The notes: generated by a model from the letters alone, not told the origin. Numbered from the stretch's first letter, positions 1-8,815 are shown. The stretch is DNA of 64,000 nucleotides from Neogemmobacter tilapiae (GCF_014652215.1 NZ_BMYJ01000010.1:1-64000); one strand, 5' to 3'. Translations and numbers: made by a program.

Positions 1-72
1 AAGCTCCGCTTCGCCATCCGCGAAGGCGGCCGCACCGTCGGCGCTGGCGTCGTGTCGAAAATCATCGAGTAA
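1..72 (+). CDS. tuf: Elongation factor Tu, C-terminal end (partial)
   Basis: The first 23 codons read in frame to a TAA at 70-72 and give the highly conserved EF-Tu C-terminus ([17 protein letters not shown] followed by SKIIE). EF-Tu is the GTPase that delivers aminoacyl-tRNA to the ribosome. The rest of the gene lies before the window. It sits directly ahead of rpsJ, the usual tuf to S10-operon junction. Only the tail is visible, so nothing can be said about the GTPase domain. Confidence 0.95.
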   Translation, partial: KLRFAIREGGRTVGAGVVSKIIE

Positions 73-83
73 CCAGAACGCGT

Positions 84-107
84 GGGATGGGTGGAAACAC
101 CCATCCC
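84..107 (+). other. Perfect hairpin between tuf and rpsJ
   Basis: GGGATGGGTG and CACCCATCCC form a perfect 10-bp stem closed by a GAAA tetraloop. No T-run follows, so it looks more like a processing or partial-termination element than a strong intrinsic terminator. It resembles the GATGGGCA/TGCCCATC elements at 4998 and 19611 in its core but is not the same sequence. Confidence 0.6.
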
Positions 108-127
108 GCCTAACGAAGGGCATGAAA

Positions 128-436
128 ATGCAAGGCCAGACTATCCGCATCCGGCTGAAAGCCTTCGATTACCGCGTCCTGGATGCCAGCACGCAGGAAA
201 TCGTCAGCACAGCCAAACGGACCGGCGCCACCGTACGGGGCCCGATTCCGCTGCCGAACAAGATTGAGAAGTTCACGGTTCTCCGTGGTCCGCACATTGA
301 CAAAAAGTCGCGCGACCAGTGGGAAATCCGCACGCACAAGCGTCTTCTCGACATCGTTGACCCCACCCCGCAGACCGTGGACGCGCTGATGAAGCTCGAC
401 CTCGCTGCTGGCGTGGACGTCGAAATCAAAGTGTAA
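128..436 (+). CDS. rpsJ: 30S ribosomal protein S10
   Basis: A 102-residue protein with the S10 signature region ([14 protein letters not shown] near the N-terminus, [16 protein letters not shown] near residue 70). S10 is part of the 30S head and also the NusE transcription antitermination factor. An ATG at 122 lies in the same frame, but the GAAGGG Shine-Dalgarno at 115-120 is only one base from it and seven from the ATG at 128, so the later start is preferred. It is the first gene of the S10-type ribosomal cluster and is followed 12 bases later by rplC. Confidence 0.95.
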   Translation: MQGQTIRIRLKAFDYRVLDASTQEIVSTAKRTGATVRGPIPLPNKIEKFTVLRGPHIDKKSRDQWEIRTHKRLLDIVDPTPQTVDALMKLDLAAGVDVEIKV

Positions 437-448
437 GGGGGCATCACC

Positions 449-1174
449 ATGCGCTCTGGCGTTATTGCAAAGAAACTGGGCATGACCCGGTTGTTCCTCG
501 AAGACGGCAAACAGGTTCCTGTCACCGTTCTTCAACTGGACAGCCTGCAAGTCGTGGCTCAACGCACCGCAGACCGTGACGGCTATACCGCCGTCCAACT
601 GGGTGCAGGCGTGGCGAAGGCCAAGCGGACCACCGCTGGCATGCGCGGCCATTTCGCGAAAGCGAATGTCGAACCGAAACGCAAGATCACGGAATTCCGG
701 GTTTCCCCGGAGAACTTGATCGATGTGGGGGCCGAGATCACGGCTGACCACTATCTGGCGGGTCAGTTCGTCGACGTCGCAGGCACCTCGATTGGTAAGG
801 GGTTCCAAGGGGCGATGAAGCGGCACAACTTTGGCGGTCTGCGGGCCAGCCACGGTGTGTCGGTCAGCCACCGTTCGCACGGTTCGACGGGCCAATGCCA
901 GGATCCTGGCAAGGTCTTCAAAGGTAAGAAAATGGCCGGCCATATGGGTGCCGTTCGTGTGACGACGCAGAACCTGCAAGTCATGCGCACCGATGCAGAC
1001 CGTGGCCTGATCATGATCAAAGGCGCAGTCCCCGGTTCGGCCGGTGGCTGGGTCACGATCAAGGATGCGGTGAAAAAGGCGGCTCCGGCTGGCCTGCCGC
1101 TTCCGGCAGCGATCCGCTCGGCCGTTGCAGCAGCTCCGGCAGCCGAAGTGGCTGTCGAAGGGGGTGAAGCGTGA
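449..1174 (+). CDS. rplC: 50S ribosomal protein L3
   Basis: A 241-residue L3, one of the first proteins to assemble on 23S rRNA and close to the peptidyl transferase centre. The N-terminus [16 protein letters not shown] and the central stretch [21 protein letters not shown]-like region (about residues 140-165, including the Gln that PrmB methylates) are diagnostic. The C-terminus is a somewhat long Ala/Pro-rich tail, normal for alphaproteobacteria. Its TGA overlaps the GTG start of rplD (GTGA), so the two are probably translationally coupled. Confidence 0.97.
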   Translation: MRSGVIAKKLGMTRLFLEDGKQVPVTVLQLDSLQVVAQRTADRDGYTAVQLGAGVAKAKRTTAGMRGHFAKANVEPKRKITEFRVSPENLIDVGAEITADHYLAGQFVDVAGTSIGKGFQGAMKRHNFGGLRASHGVSVSHRSHGSTGQCQDPGKVFKGKKMAGHMGAVRVTTQNLQVMRTDADRGLIMIKGAVPGSAGGWVTIKDAVKKAAPAGLPLPAAIRSAVAAAPAAEVAVEGGEA

Positions 1175-1791
1175 AACTTGATGTGATCCAACTGGACGGC
1201 AAGAAAGCCGGTTCGATTGACCTGAGCGAAGATCTGTTCGGGCTGGAACCGCGTGCCGACATCCTGCACCGTGTTGTGCGCTGGCAGCGGGCGCGTGCCC
1301 AAGCTGGCACCCATTCGGTGCTGACGCGTGCCGAAGTGTCCTACTCCACCAAGAAGATCTATCGCCAGAAAGGCACCGGCGGCGCGCGCCACGGTTCCAA
1401 GAAGGCACCGATCTTCCGCCACGGTGGTGTGGTCAAGGGCCCGATCTCGCGCAGCCATGCGCATGACCTGAACAAGAAGTTCCGGGCTTTGGGTCTGCGC
1501 CATGCTCTTTCTGCCAAGGCGAAGGCCGGCGAGCTGATCATTCTGGATCAAGCCGTCATGGCCGAAGCCAAAACCACCTTGCTGGCCAAAGCCGCCAAGG
1601 AACTGGGCTGGAAGCGTGTGCTGATCATCGACGGTGCCGAAGTCAACGCAAACTTCGCTTTGGCCGCACGCAATGTCGAAGGTATCGACGTGCTGCCGAC
1701 GATGGGTGCAAACGTCTATGATATCCTGAAGCGTGATCAGCTCGTGATCACGAAAGCGGGTATCGAAGCACTGGAGGCTCGTCTGAAATGA
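1171..1791 (+). CDS. rplD: 50S ribosomal protein L4
   Basis: A 206-residue L4 starting at GTG, overlapping the rplC stop by four bases. L4 lines the exit tunnel and in E. coli autoregulates the S10 operon. The conserved loop around residues 60-85 ([16 protein letters not shown]) that reaches into the tunnel is intact. The stop overlaps the rplW ATG (ATGA). Whether L4 autoregulates here cannot be seen; no E. coli-like S10 leader is recognisable ahead of rpsJ. Confidence 0.97.
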   Translation: MKLDVIQLDGKKAGSIDLSEDLFGLEPRADILHRVVRWQRARAQAGTHSVLTRAEVSYSTKKIYRQKGTGGARHGSKKAPIFRHGGVVKGPISRSHAHDLNKKFRALGLRHALSAKAKAGELIILDQAVMAEAKTTLLAKAAKELGWKRVLIIDGAEVNANFALAARNVEGIDVLPTMGANVYDILKRDQLVITKAGIEALEARLK

Positions 1792-2084
1792 GCGCGAAAC
1801 CCGAACATTACGACCTGATCAAAAAGCCGGTCATCACAGAAAAAGCCACGATGGCGTCGGAAAACGGCGCTGTGGTGTTCAACGTGAAGATGGAAGCGAC
1901 CAAGCCGCAGATCAAAGAGGCCGTTGAGGCCGTCTTTGGTGTGAAGGTGAAGGCCGTGAACACGACGATCACCAAGGGCAAAGCCAAGCGTTTCCGTGGC
2001 CGTCCCGGTGAGCGTTCCGACCGCAAGAAAGCCTATGTGACCTTGGTCGAAGGCAACACGATCGACATCTCGTCGGGCCTCTAA
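1788..2084 (+). CDS. rplW: 50S ribosomal protein L23
   Basis: A 98-residue L23, which sits at the tunnel exit and docks trigger factor and SRP. The segment [16 protein letters not shown] near the N-terminus and the C-terminal [19 protein letters not shown] block are typical. It overlaps rplD by four bases. It is the last gene of the first transcription segment here, because a strong terminator hairpin lies 22 bases after its stop and rplB begins only 268 bases later. Confidence 0.96.
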   Translation: MSAKPEHYDLIKKPVITEKATMASENGAVVFNVKMEATKPQIKEAVEAVFGVKVKAVNTTITKGKAKRFRGRPGERSDRKKAYVTLVEGNTIDISSGL

Positions 2085-2105
2085 GCCCCAGAGGCGTCTG
2101 GTAAA

Positions 2106-2131
2106 GGCCCCTGCTTTGGCGGGGGCCTTTT
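2106..2131 (+). terminator. Intrinsic terminator after rplW
   Basis: GGCCCCTGC and GCGGGGGCC form a 9-bp stem with one G-T pair around a TTTG loop, followed directly by TTTT. This is a good rho-independent terminator. Its position inside what is normally one continuous S10 operon (rplW to rplB) suggests that rplB and the genes after it have their own promoter or read-through control. Confidence 0.8.
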
Positions 2132-2352
2132 GCATTGCGGCTGTTGCGACCGGACGCTGCGTTAGCCCCCAAATGAATCTTCGCAAAACCGATACAACCG
2201 CACTGGACGCGCCCAAGGATTTCCCCTATGCAGCGCCCTGTCGCTTGGCCCCGGATTCGCTCCGGGGCTTTGTGATTTGTTATCTGGGATCTTCGGAGCC
2301 CTTCACCCGGAACCTCGCAAAAGGTTCCGCAAGCAAACGGAAGACAGAAAGC
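2132..2352 (+). promoter_or_regulatory. Structured leader region ahead of rplB
   Basis: This gene-free stretch contains two further hairpins: GCCCCGGA/TCCGGGGC at 2248-2268 (5-base loop, followed by TTTGTGATTTGT) and GGAACCT/AGGTTCC at 2309-2328. The first looks like an attenuator, the second lies just before the rplB ribosome binding site. A promoter for rplB should lie here, but I could not choose a convincing -35/-10 pair by eye. A long open frame running through it into rplB starts at a non-conserved position and is not considered coding. Confidence 0.5.
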
Positions 2353-3189
2353 ATGGCACTCAAGTCGTATAAGCCGACGACGCCAGGCCAGCGTGGGCTG
2401 GTTCTGATCGACCGTTCGGAGCTTTGGAAAGGACGTCCGGTTAAAGGCCTTACAGAAGGTCTTACGAAAACCGGCGGACGGAACAATACCGGACGCGTCA
2501 CGATGTGGCACAAGGGCGGTGGCGCAAAGCGTCTTTACCGCATCGTGGACTTCAAACGCCGCAAGTGGGATATGGCCGCTGTTGTGGAACGGATCGAATA
2601 TGACCCGAACCGCACCGCCTTTATCGCTTTGGTGAAATATTCGGACGGCGAGCTGGCCTATATCCTGGCCCCGCAGCGTCTGGCCGTGGGTGACAGCGTT
2701 GTCGCCGGCGCCAAGACTGACGTGAAACCGGGCAACGCGATGCCGTTCTCGGGGATGCCGATCGGGACGATCGTGCACAACGTCGAACTGAAGCCAGGCA
2801 AGGGCGGCCAATTGGCCCGTGCAGCTGGCACCTATGCCCAGTTCGTCGGTCGTGACGGTGGCTACGCCCAGATCCGGCTGTCGTCGGGCGAACTGCGCAT
2901 GGTCCGTCAGGAATGCATGGCGACCGTTGGTGCCGTGTCGAACCCTGACAATTCAAACCAGAACTTTGGTAAAGCCGGTCGTCGTCGTCACATGGGCATC
3001 CGCCCGACCGTTCGCGGTGTTGCGATGAACCCGATCGACCACCCGCATGGTGGTGGTGAAGGCCGGACCTCGGGTGGTCGTCACCCGGTTACGCCTTGGG
3101 GCAAGGGCACCAAGGGCAACAAGACGCGCAGCAACCGCGCTACGGACAAGTATATCGTTCGTTCGCGTCACGCGAAGAAGGGGCGCTAA
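2353..3189 (+). CDS. rplB: 50S ribosomal protein L2
   Basis: A 278-residue L2, needed for subunit association and peptidyl transferase activity. The start [15 protein letters not shown] is the conserved L2 N-terminus, with AGACAGAAAG upstream; the frame is open further 5' but without homology. The C-terminal [18 protein letters not shown] motif (about residues 225-242, including the catalytic-site histidine region) is intact. It is followed four bases later by rpsS. L2 is the first gene after an unusual terminator-containing spacer. Confidence 0.97.
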   Translation: MALKSYKPTTPGQRGLVLIDRSELWKGRPVKGLTEGLTKTGGRNNTGRVTMWHKGGGAKRLYRIVDFKRRKWDMAAVVERIEYDPNRTAFIALVKYSDGELAYILAPQRLAVGDSVVAGAKTDVKPGNAMPFSGMPIGTIVHNVELKPGKGGQLARAAGTYAQFVGRDGGYAQIRLSSGELRMVRQECMATVGAVSNPDNSNQNFGKAGRRRHMGIRPTVRGVAMNPIDHPHGGGEGRTSGGRHPVTPWGKGTKGNKTRSNRATDKYIVRSRHAKKGR

Positions 3190-3192
3190 GCC

Positions 3193-3471
3193 ATGGCACG
3201 TTCAGTCTGGAAGGGCCCGTTCGTCGATTCTTACGTCTTGAAAAAGGCCGAGAAAGCGAAGGATTCGGGCAAGAACGAAGTGATCAAGATCTGGTCGCGT
3301 CGTTCGACGATTCTGCCGCAGTTCGTTGGTCTGACCTTTGGGGTCTACAACGGCAAGAAACATATCCCGGTCAACGTGACCGAGGAAATGATCGGTCAGA
3401 AATTCGGGGAATATTCGCCGACGCGGACCTACTATGGTCACGCCGCCGACAAGAAAGCGAAGAGGAAATAA
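3193..3471 (+). CDS. rpsS: 30S ribosomal protein S19
   Basis: A 92-residue S19 of the 30S head, binding partner of S13. [20 protein letters not shown] at the N-terminus and the segment [20 protein letters not shown] followed by NGKKHIPV in the middle are characteristic. It lies between rplB and rplV with spacings of three bases on each side, consistent with one transcript. Confidence 0.97.
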   Translation: MARSVWKGPFVDSYVLKKAEKAKDSGKNEVIKIWSRRSTILPQFVGLTFGVYNGKKHIPVNVTEEMIGQKFGEYSPTRTYYGHAADKKAKRK

Positions 3472-3474
3472 GCC

Positions 3475-3855
3475 ATGGGTAAGGAAAAGAATCCGCGCCG
3501 CGTGGCCGATAACGAGGCGATGGCCAAGCTGCGCATGCTGCGCACTTCGCCGCAAAAGCTGAACCTCGTCGCCGGTCTGATCCGGGGCAAGAAGGTCGAC
3601 AAGGCGATTGCCGACCTCACCTTCTCCAAGCGCCGCATTGCGAACGACGTGCTGAAATGCCTGCAATCGGCCATTGCCAATGCCGAGAACAACCATGGCC
3701 TTGACGTGGATGAACTCGTTGTGGCCGAGGCTTGGTGCGGCAAGAACCTGACGCTGAAGCGTGGCCGTCCGCGGGCACGTGGCCGTTTTGGCAAGATCAT
3801 GAAACCGTTCAGCGAGCTGACCATCAAGGTGCGGCAAGTCGGGGAGTCTGCATAA
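3475..3855 (+). CDS. rplV: 50S ribosomal protein L22
   Basis: A 126-residue L22 that spans the subunit and lines the exit tunnel with a beta-hairpin. The segment [20 protein letters not shown] (about residues 23-42) and the C-terminal hairpin sequence around [15 protein letters not shown] (residues 95-110) identify it. The stop TAA shares its last base with the rpsC ATG, so rplV and rpsC are probably coupled. Confidence 0.97.
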   Translation: MGKEKNPRRVADNEAMAKLRMLRTSPQKLNLVAGLIRGKKVDKAIADLTFSKRRIANDVLKCLQSAIANAENNHGLDVDELVVAEAWCGKNLTLKRGRPRARGRFGKIMKPFSELTIKVRQVGESA

Positions 3856-4565
3856 TGGGTCAGAAGGTCAACCCTATCGGGATGCGCCTACAGGTCAACC
3901 GGACCTGGGACAGCCGCTGGTATGCGGACACCAAGGACTACGGCAATCTGCTGCTGGAAGACCTCAAAATGCGCGAATTCGTGCATGAAGAGTGCAAGCA
4001 GGCTGGCGTGTCGAAGGTGATCATCGAACGCCCGCACAAAAAGTGCCGGGTGACGATCCACACCGCACGTCCGGGCGTGATCATCGGCAAGAAAGGTGCA
4101 GACATCGAAGGTCTGCGCAAAAAGCTGGCGAACTTCACCAAGTCGGAACTGCACCTGAACATCGTCGAAGTGCGCAAGCCCGAGATGGATGCTCAGCTGG
4201 TGGCCGAGTCGATTGCACAGCAGATGGAACGTCGCGTTTCGTTCCGTCGTGCCATGAAGCGTGGCGTGCAGAACGCGATGCGGATGGGCGCTCTGGGCAT
4301 TCGGGTGAACGTTTCGGGCCGTCTTGGCGGCGCTGAAATTGCACGTACCGAATGGTATCGCGAAGGCCGGGTTCCGCTGCACACGCTGCGGGCTGACATC
4401 GACTATGCCCTGTCCGAGGCGGAAACGCCTTATGGGATCATCGGTGTGAAGGTCTGGATCTTCAAAGGCGAGATTCTGGAACACGACCCGCAGGCGCATG
4501 ACCGCCGGCTGGCCGAAGCCCAGGACGGCCCCGCACCGCGCGGCGCTCGTCGCGATCGCGCGTAA
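3855..4565 (+). CDS. rpsC: 30S ribosomal protein S3
   Basis: A 236-residue S3, part of the mRNA entry channel with helicase activity. It begins [20 protein letters not shown], overlapping the rplV stop by one base; an earlier in-frame start at 3732 lies inside rplV and is not used. The KH domain motif [15 protein letters not shown] is at about residues 74-88 and the C-terminal domain carries the [19 protein letters not shown] block. An Ala/Arg-rich tail ends the protein. rplP follows 14 bases later. Confidence 0.97.
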   Translation: MGQKVNPIGMRLQVNRTWDSRWYADTKDYGNLLLEDLKMREFVHEECKQAGVSKVIIERPHKKCRVTIHTARPGVIIGKKGADIEGLRKKLANFTKSELHLNIVEVRKPEMDAQLVAESIAQQMERRVSFRRAMKRGVQNAMRMGALGIRVNVSGRLGGAEIARTEWYREGRVPLHTLRADIDYALSEAETPYGIIGVKVWIFKGEILEHDPQAHDRRLAEAQDGPAPRGARRDRA

Positions 4566-4579
4566 GGGAGTAGGGACAA

Positions 4580-4993
4580 ATGCTGCAACCGAAACGGACG
4601 AAGTTCCGCAAACAGCACAAGGGCCGGATCAGCGGCGAAGCCAAGGGCGGCTTTGACCTGAACTTTGGCACCTATGGTCTGAAAGCGACGGAACCCGAGC
4701 GGGTCACCGCTCGTCAGATCGAAGCGGCCCGCCGCGCGATCACCCGCCACATGAAACGCCAAGGTCGCGTCTGGATCCGGATTTTCCCGGATGTTCCGGT
4801 CTCGGCCAAGCCGGTCGAAGTGCGGATGGGTAAAGGCAAGGGCTCGGTCGACTATTGGGCGGCCAAGGTAAAGCCGGGCCGGATCATGTTCGAGATCGAC
4901 GGCGTTGCCGAAGTGATCGCGCGTGAGGCTCTGCGTTTGGGCGCGATGAAACTGCCGGTCACGACCCGCGTCGTGGTGCGTGAAGACTGGTAA
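4580..4993 (+). CDS. rplP: 50S ribosomal protein L16
   Basis: A 137-residue L16 that binds near the A-site tRNA elbow. [16 protein letters not shown] at the start and the [20 protein letters not shown] segment in the middle are diagnostic. It has a GGGAGTAGGGAC ribosome binding region. In most bacteria rpmC and rpsQ follow directly; here a repeat element and a strong terminator follow, so the S10-type cluster ends at L16. Confidence 0.97.
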   Translation: MLQPKRTKFRKQHKGRISGEAKGGFDLNFGTYGLKATEPERVTARQIEAARRAITRHMKRQGRVWIRIFPDVPVSAKPVEVRMGKGKGSVDYWAAKVKPGRIMFEIDGVAEVIAREALRLGAMKLPVTTRVVVREDW

Positions 4994-4997
4994 GGAA

Positions 4998-5020
4998 GAT
5001 GGGCAGATTGCCCATCCTAC
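4998..5020 (+). repeat. Small palindromic repeat, copy A
   Basis: GATGGGCA-GAT-TGCCCATC followed by CTAC. The same sequence recurs at 19611-19633 and, in reverse orientation with one difference, at 19647-19669. All copies lie just after or between genes for translation proteins. It forms an 8-bp hairpin with a 3-base loop and probably belongs to a small dispersed intergenic repeat family. Confidence 0.7.
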
Positions 5021-5027
5021 AAATAGA

Positions 5028-5055
5028 GGCCCCGCCGGAAACGGTGGGGCCTTTT
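5028..5055 (+). terminator. Intrinsic terminator after rplP
   Basis: GGCCCCGCC pairs with GGTGGGGCC over 9 bp (one G-T pair) around a GGAAAC loop, followed by TTTT. It closes the ribosomal protein transcript and separates it from the oxygenase-like gene at 5072. Confidence 0.85.
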
Positions 5056-5071
5056 CAACAGGGAGAAGACC

Positions 5072-5695
5072 ATGGCCGAGATTTCCACGCTTTTCGTGAC
5101 CCGCCTGTATCGCGCGGCTTTGAATGATCTGGCGAAGGTGCCGGTGGATTATGATGAGCTGAAGCGGACCTGCGAGACCTTTGCTGAGGATGACGAGGCG
5201 GGGCAGCAGTGGTGCGAGGACAACGGCTATCCCGGCTATACCAGCTATGCCTCGCTTTCTGATCTGGCCTGGCGGTCTCCCTTGTTTGCCGACCTGACGA
5301 AGGCGCTGGACAAGCATGTGGCGGCGTTTTGCAAGGCGTTGGAGTTTGATCTGCAAGGCAAGAAGCTGAAATGTGACAGCCTGTGGATCAATATCCTGCC
5401 CGAGGGCGGCACCCATGCCAGCCATATTCACCCGCATTCGGTGATTTCCGGCACGACCTATGTTTCGATGCCCGAGGGGACCAGTGCCCTGAAACTGGAA
5501 GACCCGCGCCTGCCGATGATGATGAATGCCCCCCTGCGGAAGAAGGGAGCGGATCAGGCGGTGCGGCCCTTTGTTTATGTGAAGCCTTTGGTGGGCGATG
5601 TCCTGCTGTGGGAAAGCTGGCTGCGGCATGAGGTGCCGATGAACATGGCCGAGGAAGAGCGGATTTCGGTGAGTTTCAATTACAACTGGGGCTAG
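5072..5695 (+). CDS. 2OG-Fe(II) oxygenase-like protein (TIGR02466 type)
   Basis: A 207-residue cytoplasmic protein resembling the TIGR02466 family of putative 2-oxoglutarate and Fe(II) dependent oxygenases. The probable metal ligands are in GGTHASHIHPHS (about residues 113-124, several His) and the distal His in WLRHEVPMN (about residue 188), with the Arg of ERISVSFNY (about residue 198) placed to bind the 2OG carboxylate. The start has a good GGGAGAAG ribosome binding site. Its substrate is unknown. It stands alone between the rplP terminator and an AT-rich spacer. Family assignment is moderately sure; the activity is inferred. Confidence 0.75.
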   Translation: MAEISTLFVTRLYRAALNDLAKVPVDYDELKRTCETFAEDDEAGQQWCEDNGYPGYTSYASLSDLAWRSPLFADLTKALDKHVAAFCKALEFDLQGKKLKCDSLWINILPEGGTHASHIHPHSVISGTTYVSMPEGTSALKLEDPRLPMMMNAPLRKKGADQAVRPFVYVKPLVGDVLLWESWLRHEVPMNMAEEERISVSFNYNWG

Positions 5696-5715
5696 GTTTT
5701 CACGCGTGAAATTGG

Positions 5716-5756
5716 TTCTATAGTACTGACATTGATTATATATTTAGACTATAGAA
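5716..5756. repeat. AT-rich inverted repeat in a gene-free spacer
   Basis: TTCTATAGT at 5716-5724 and ACTATAGAA at 5748-5756 are perfect 9-bp inverted arms separated by 23 mostly A/T bases. The surrounding 5711-5764 stretch is strikingly AT-rich in a GC-rich chromosome. No gene starts nearby. The rest of the 5696-5907 spacer holds only the trxA terminator and a non-homologous open stretch. A remnant of a mobile element end, or a protein-binding site, are both possible. Confidence 0.55.
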
Positions 5757-5861
5757 TATATTAAACGGCCAGCCGAAGGCATCTGCTGTGGCAAGTCGCG
5801 TCAATTGGGGCGGATCTTGCCGCAGAGCGCTGGGGACCTGGTCGGGACACCAAGCGCAAAG

Positions 5862-5885
5862 AAAAGGCGGCCCCGAAGGACCGCC
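5862..5885 (-). terminator. Intrinsic terminator after trxA
   Basis: Read on the minus strand, GGCGGTCC-TTCG-GGGCCGCC forms a perfect 8-bp stem (one G-T pair) with a stable TTCG tetraloop followed by TTTT. It lies 22 bases after the trxA stop codon. Confidence 0.85.
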
Positions 5886-5907
5886 TGTCATTCCGAATGG
5901 CAGGGAA

Positions 5908-6234
5908 TCAGATCGCCGTCTTGATCCAGTTTTCCAACGCGGCTTTGGGCGCAGCGCCGACCTTGTTGGAAATCACTTCACCGCCCTTGAACATGAAGAG
6001 GGCAGGGATACCGCGAACACCCAGTTGCGCCGGGCTGTCCGGGTTCTCATCCACATTGACCTTCACGATCTTGATCTTGCCGGCGTATTGCGCGGCAAGT
6101 TCTTCCAGCGCCGGGCCAATCTGGCGGCAGGGGCCGCACCATTCGGCCCAGAAATCCACGACAACCGGCACATCCGACTGGCGCACTTCGGCGTCGAAGG
6201 TCTGGTCGGTTACGGCAACGGTGGCGACGCCCAT
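5908..6234 (-). CDS. trxA: Thioredoxin 1
   Basis: A 108-residue classical thioredoxin with the redox-active WCGPC at residues 32-36 and the cis-proline in GIPALF (Pro77). It reduces protein disulfides in the cytoplasm, for example in ribonucleotide reductase and peroxiredoxins, using electrons from thioredoxin reductase. Full length with no signal peptide. It follows the adenosine kinase gene after about 120 bases and ends with its own terminator. A start two codons later (ATG absent, GTG at codon 3) is possible but unlikely. Confidence 0.96.
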   Translation of the reverse strand: MGVATVAVTDQTFDAEVRQSDVPVVVDFWAEWCGPCRQIGPALEELAAQYAGKIKIVKVNVDENPDSPAQLGVRGIPALFMFKGGEVISNKVGAAPKAALENWIKTAI

Positions 6235-6357
6235 GATCCATACTCCTTGGATGCGGCTTGAACAGGACCATGAACCTAAGAACCTGATCTAGCCCCGTCA
6301 AGGGCAAGAGCCGCAATCCGTCGTATCAAAGCCGCCTTGCATGGGCCGCATGGCAGC

Positions 6358-7347
6358 TTAGATCAGGCCCGCGCTGCGGAACAGCGCCTTGACGTCTGAC
6401 TGGGGGCGCGCGCCGACATGGCCGATCACCTCACGCGCGGCGATGACACCCATTTTGGCGGCGCGTTCCAGCGATTGGCCGGTGGCCATCCCGTAAAGGA
6501 AGCCCGCCGCGAACTGATCGCCCGCGCCGGTGGCATCGACGGGGGTGACGCGGCTGACGGGCGCCTCGGCGCGTTCATCGCCGTGGAAAACCAGCACGCT
6601 TTCGCCCGAACGGGTGCAGACCACCGTTTCACAGGCGGCCCGTGCTTTGGCCAAGGCGGCATCCAGATCGTCGGTTTGGTAAAGCGAGGTCCATTCGTGG
6701 ACATTGCCGATCACGAAATCCATCTGTTCGTTGATCAGCCGAATGAAATCGTCGCGGTGACGGTCCACGCAGAAGGGGTCTGACAGCGCAATCCCCGCCT
6801 TGCCGCCACCCGCATGGCAGGCATTCGCGGCCTTGAGGAAGGCCTGTTTGCCCTTGTCTTTGTCGAACAGATAACCCTCAAGGAACAGCCAATCGGTCTG
6901 GCCCGCCACGGCCTCGCTCACATCCTCGGGCCCCACCTCGGAGGAGATCCCCAGATAGGTGTTCATCGACCGCTCACCATCGGGCGAGACAAAGATCATC
7001 GAACGGCTGGTCGGCAGATCGGCCCCCGCGACCGGCGCATTCGGGAAATCGGTGCCATCCTTGGCCAAGGCCTTTTCATAGAACCGCCCCAGCGCATCAT
7101 CCCGCACCCGTCCGATGAAAGCGGTCTTAAGGCCCAAGGCCCCTAGCCCGGCCAGGCTGTTGGCCACGGAACCGCCCGGCACCTCGGAATGGTTCTTCAT
7201 CGCCGCGTAAAGCGTTTCCGCCCTTTCGCGTTCGACCAGTTGCATGATGCCTTTCTCGATCCCCATCAGGTCCAGAAACACGTCATCGGCCTGTGCCAAG
7301 ACATCCACAATGGCATTGCCGATGCCCACAACCTGATAGCGGCTCAT
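6358..7347 (-). CDS. PfkB-family sugar kinase, probable adenosine kinase
   Basis: A 329-residue PfkB (ribokinase-fold) kinase. The substrate-side GG motif is GGSVANSLAG (about residues 58-67) and the second PfkB signature DATGAGDQFAAGF holds the catalytic base Asp277. It would phosphorylate the 5'-OH of a nucleoside; adenosine is the substrate proposed for alphaproteobacterial relatives of this type, but inosine or another sugar cannot be excluded. The ATG at 7347 overlaps the nth stop (ATGA), so it is co-transcribed and coupled to nth. The open frame continues upstream inside nth and is not used. Confidence 0.88.
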   Translation of the reverse strand: MSRYQVVGIGNAIVDVLAQADDVFLDLMGIEKGIMQLVERERAETLYAAMKNHSEVPGGSVANSLAGLGALGLKTAFIGRVRDDALGRFYEKALAKDGTDFPNAPVAGADLPTSRSMIFVSPDGERSMNTYLGISSEVGPEDVSEAVAGQTDWLFLEGYLFDKDKGKQAFLKAANACHAGGGKAGIALSDPFCVDRHRDDFIRLINEQMDFVIGNVHEWTSLYQTDDLDAALAKARAACETVVCTRSGESVLVFHGDERAEAPVSRVTPVDATGAGDQFAAGFLYGMATGQSLERAAKMGVIAAREVIGHVGARPQSDVKALFRSAGLI

Positions 7348-7988
7348 GCAGTCTTCTCCTCGAACGGACAAAGGTCGTTGATCAGGCAATCCGCACAGCG
7401 CGGTTTGCGCGCTTGGCAGATATACCGCCCATGCAGGATTAGCCAGTGGTGCGCATGATGCTGGTATTCGACGGGAATGTTGTCTTCGATGGCGCGTTCC
7501 ACCGCCACCACATCGCGGCCCGGACAAATTCCCGTCCGATTGCCGATACGGAAGATATGCGTGTCGACGGCCTGTGCCGGATGGCCCCACCACATGTTCA
7601 GCACCACATTCGCCGTCTTGCGGCCCACCCCCGGCAGGCTTTCCAAGGCTGCCCGCGAACTGGGCACCTGACCACTAAAGCGTTCGACCAGCAGGCGCGA
7701 CAGGGCGATCACATTCTTGGCCTTGTTGCGGAACAGGCCGATGGTCTTGATGTGCTGCGTCAGCGCCTCTTCACCCAAGGCCAGCATCTTTTCTGGCGTG
7801 TCAGCGATGGGGAACAGCGCGGCAGTCGCCTTGTTCACCCCGATGTCGGTTGTCTGCGCCGACAGGGCCACCGCCACCAACAGGGTAAAGGCGTTTGTAT
7901 GGTGCAATTCGCCCTTGGGTTCAGGTTCCACCGCCTGAAAGCGGCGAAAGACTTCGCGGATCGTGTTATAGTCCATCTGGGGCTGCAT
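7344..7988 (-). CDS. nth: Endonuclease III
   Basis: A 214-residue DNA glycosylase/AP lyase for oxidised pyrimidines in base excision repair. The helix-hairpin-helix LPGVGRKTA places the Schiff-base lysine at Lys124 and the conserved catalytic Asp is in VDTHIFR (Asp142). A C-terminal 4Fe-4S loop has Cys191, 198, 201 and 207 with the C-X6-C-X2-C-X5-C spacing. The ATG at 7988 is preceded by AAGGAAG, better than the ATG four codons later or the in-frame start at 8045. It is the first gene of an nth-kinase pair. Confidence 0.95.
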   Translation of the reverse strand: MQPQMDYNTIREVFRRFQAVEPEPKGELHHTNAFTLLVAVALSAQTTDIGVNKATAALFPIADTPEKMLALGEEALTQHIKTIGLFRNKAKNVIALSRLLVERFSGQVPSSRAALESLPGVGRKTANVVLNMWWGHPAQAVDTHIFRIGNRTGICPGRDVVAVERAIEDNIPVEYQHHAHHWLILHGRYICQARKPRCADCLINDLCPFEEKTA

Positions 7989-8144
7989 ATCTTCCTTCTG
8001 CCAAAGCCCGCGCCCTTGGGCAAGCATCGGCGGAAAGCGGCGCATTTCGCCTTGCGGCTATCGGGAACCAGAGGTGGTTGGTATACGTTGAGACATGGCC
8101 TGCCCTGATGCAGGCCGGCAACAACATTGGGCACGAGCCACATC

Positions 8145-8798
8145 ATGATGAAAACCCCGCTGATCCTTTCCTTTGCTGGCGTTCTGGGCCTTTCGGCCTG
8201 CGTCTCGAACGATCCCTATGCCAATTCCAACGACCCGAACGCCCGCGCCAAAGGTGGTGCGATCACCGGCGCGTTGATCGGCGGTGCTTTGGGGGCGATG
8301 ACCTCGGACAAGCACAAGGCCGACAAGGCTTTGGCCGGGGCCGTCTTGGGTGGTCTGGCCGGTGGCGCCATTGGTGCGGGGCTGGACAAGCAGGCGGCCG
8401 AACTGCGGTCGGTGAACAGCGCCTTTACCGTGACGAATATGGGTGACTATCTGATCGTGAACATGCCGCAGGACGTGCTGTTCGCGACTGACAGCGCCGC
8501 GCTGCGCCCGGATCTGCAATCGAGCCTTGCAGCCGTGGCGGCGAACCTGAACCGCTATCCGAATTCGACGATCGAGGTGATCGGCCATGCCGACAACTCC
8601 GGCACGGCGGCCTATAACCAAGATCTGTCCGAACGCCGCGCTTTGGCCGTGGCGGGCGTGCTGCGGGCCAATGGCGTGGCCGGGGGCCGTGTGGGGGCCT
8701 ATGGCCGGGGCGAGGCACAGCCTGTCGCATCGAACCTGACGCCCGAGGGGCGGGCGCAGAACCGGCGCGTGGAAATCATCATCCGCCCGACCCGCTGA
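8145..8798 (+). CDS. OmpA-family lipoprotein with glycine-zipper segment
   Basis: A 217-residue outer-membrane lipoprotein. The signal peptide ends in LSAC (Cys19, lipobox). Residues about 40-80 are a Gly/Ala-rich zipper-like stretch (AITGALIGGALGAMT and similar), and about residues 105-217 form an OmpA C-terminal peptidoglycan-binding domain, with the LFATDSAALRPD start and the SERRALAVAGVLRANGV helix. It resembles YiaD/Pal-type proteins that tie the outer membrane to the wall. TTG at 8127 is an alternative start but would precede the signal peptide. Alone, with a terminator after it. Confidence 0.88.
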   Translation: MMKTPLILSFAGVLGLSACVSNDPYANSNDPNARAKGGAITGALIGGALGAMTSDKHKADKALAGAVLGGLAGGAIGAGLDKQAAELRSVNSAFTVTNMGDYLIVNMPQDVLFATDSAALRPDLQSSLAAVAANLNRYPNSTIEVIGHADNSGTAAYNQDLSERRALAVAGVLRANGVAGGRVGAYGRGEAQPVASNLTPEGRAQNRRVEIIIRPTR

Positions 8799-8815
8799 AC
8801 GGGCGATACGCAAGG

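Noticed and set aside
110-1551. Long minus-strand open frames opposite rpsJ-rplD
   Set aside because: They are antisense shadows of ribosomal genes, with no homology and no ribosome binding site.
2116-2352. In-frame extension of rplB to 2116
   Set aside because: The extension lies over a terminator and leader hairpins and is not similar to L2.
5780-5870. Short open stretch (AAERWGPGRDTKRKEK) before the trxA terminator
   Set aside because: No start codon with signal, overlaps a terminator and no family recognised; possibly a degenerate remnant but not callable.
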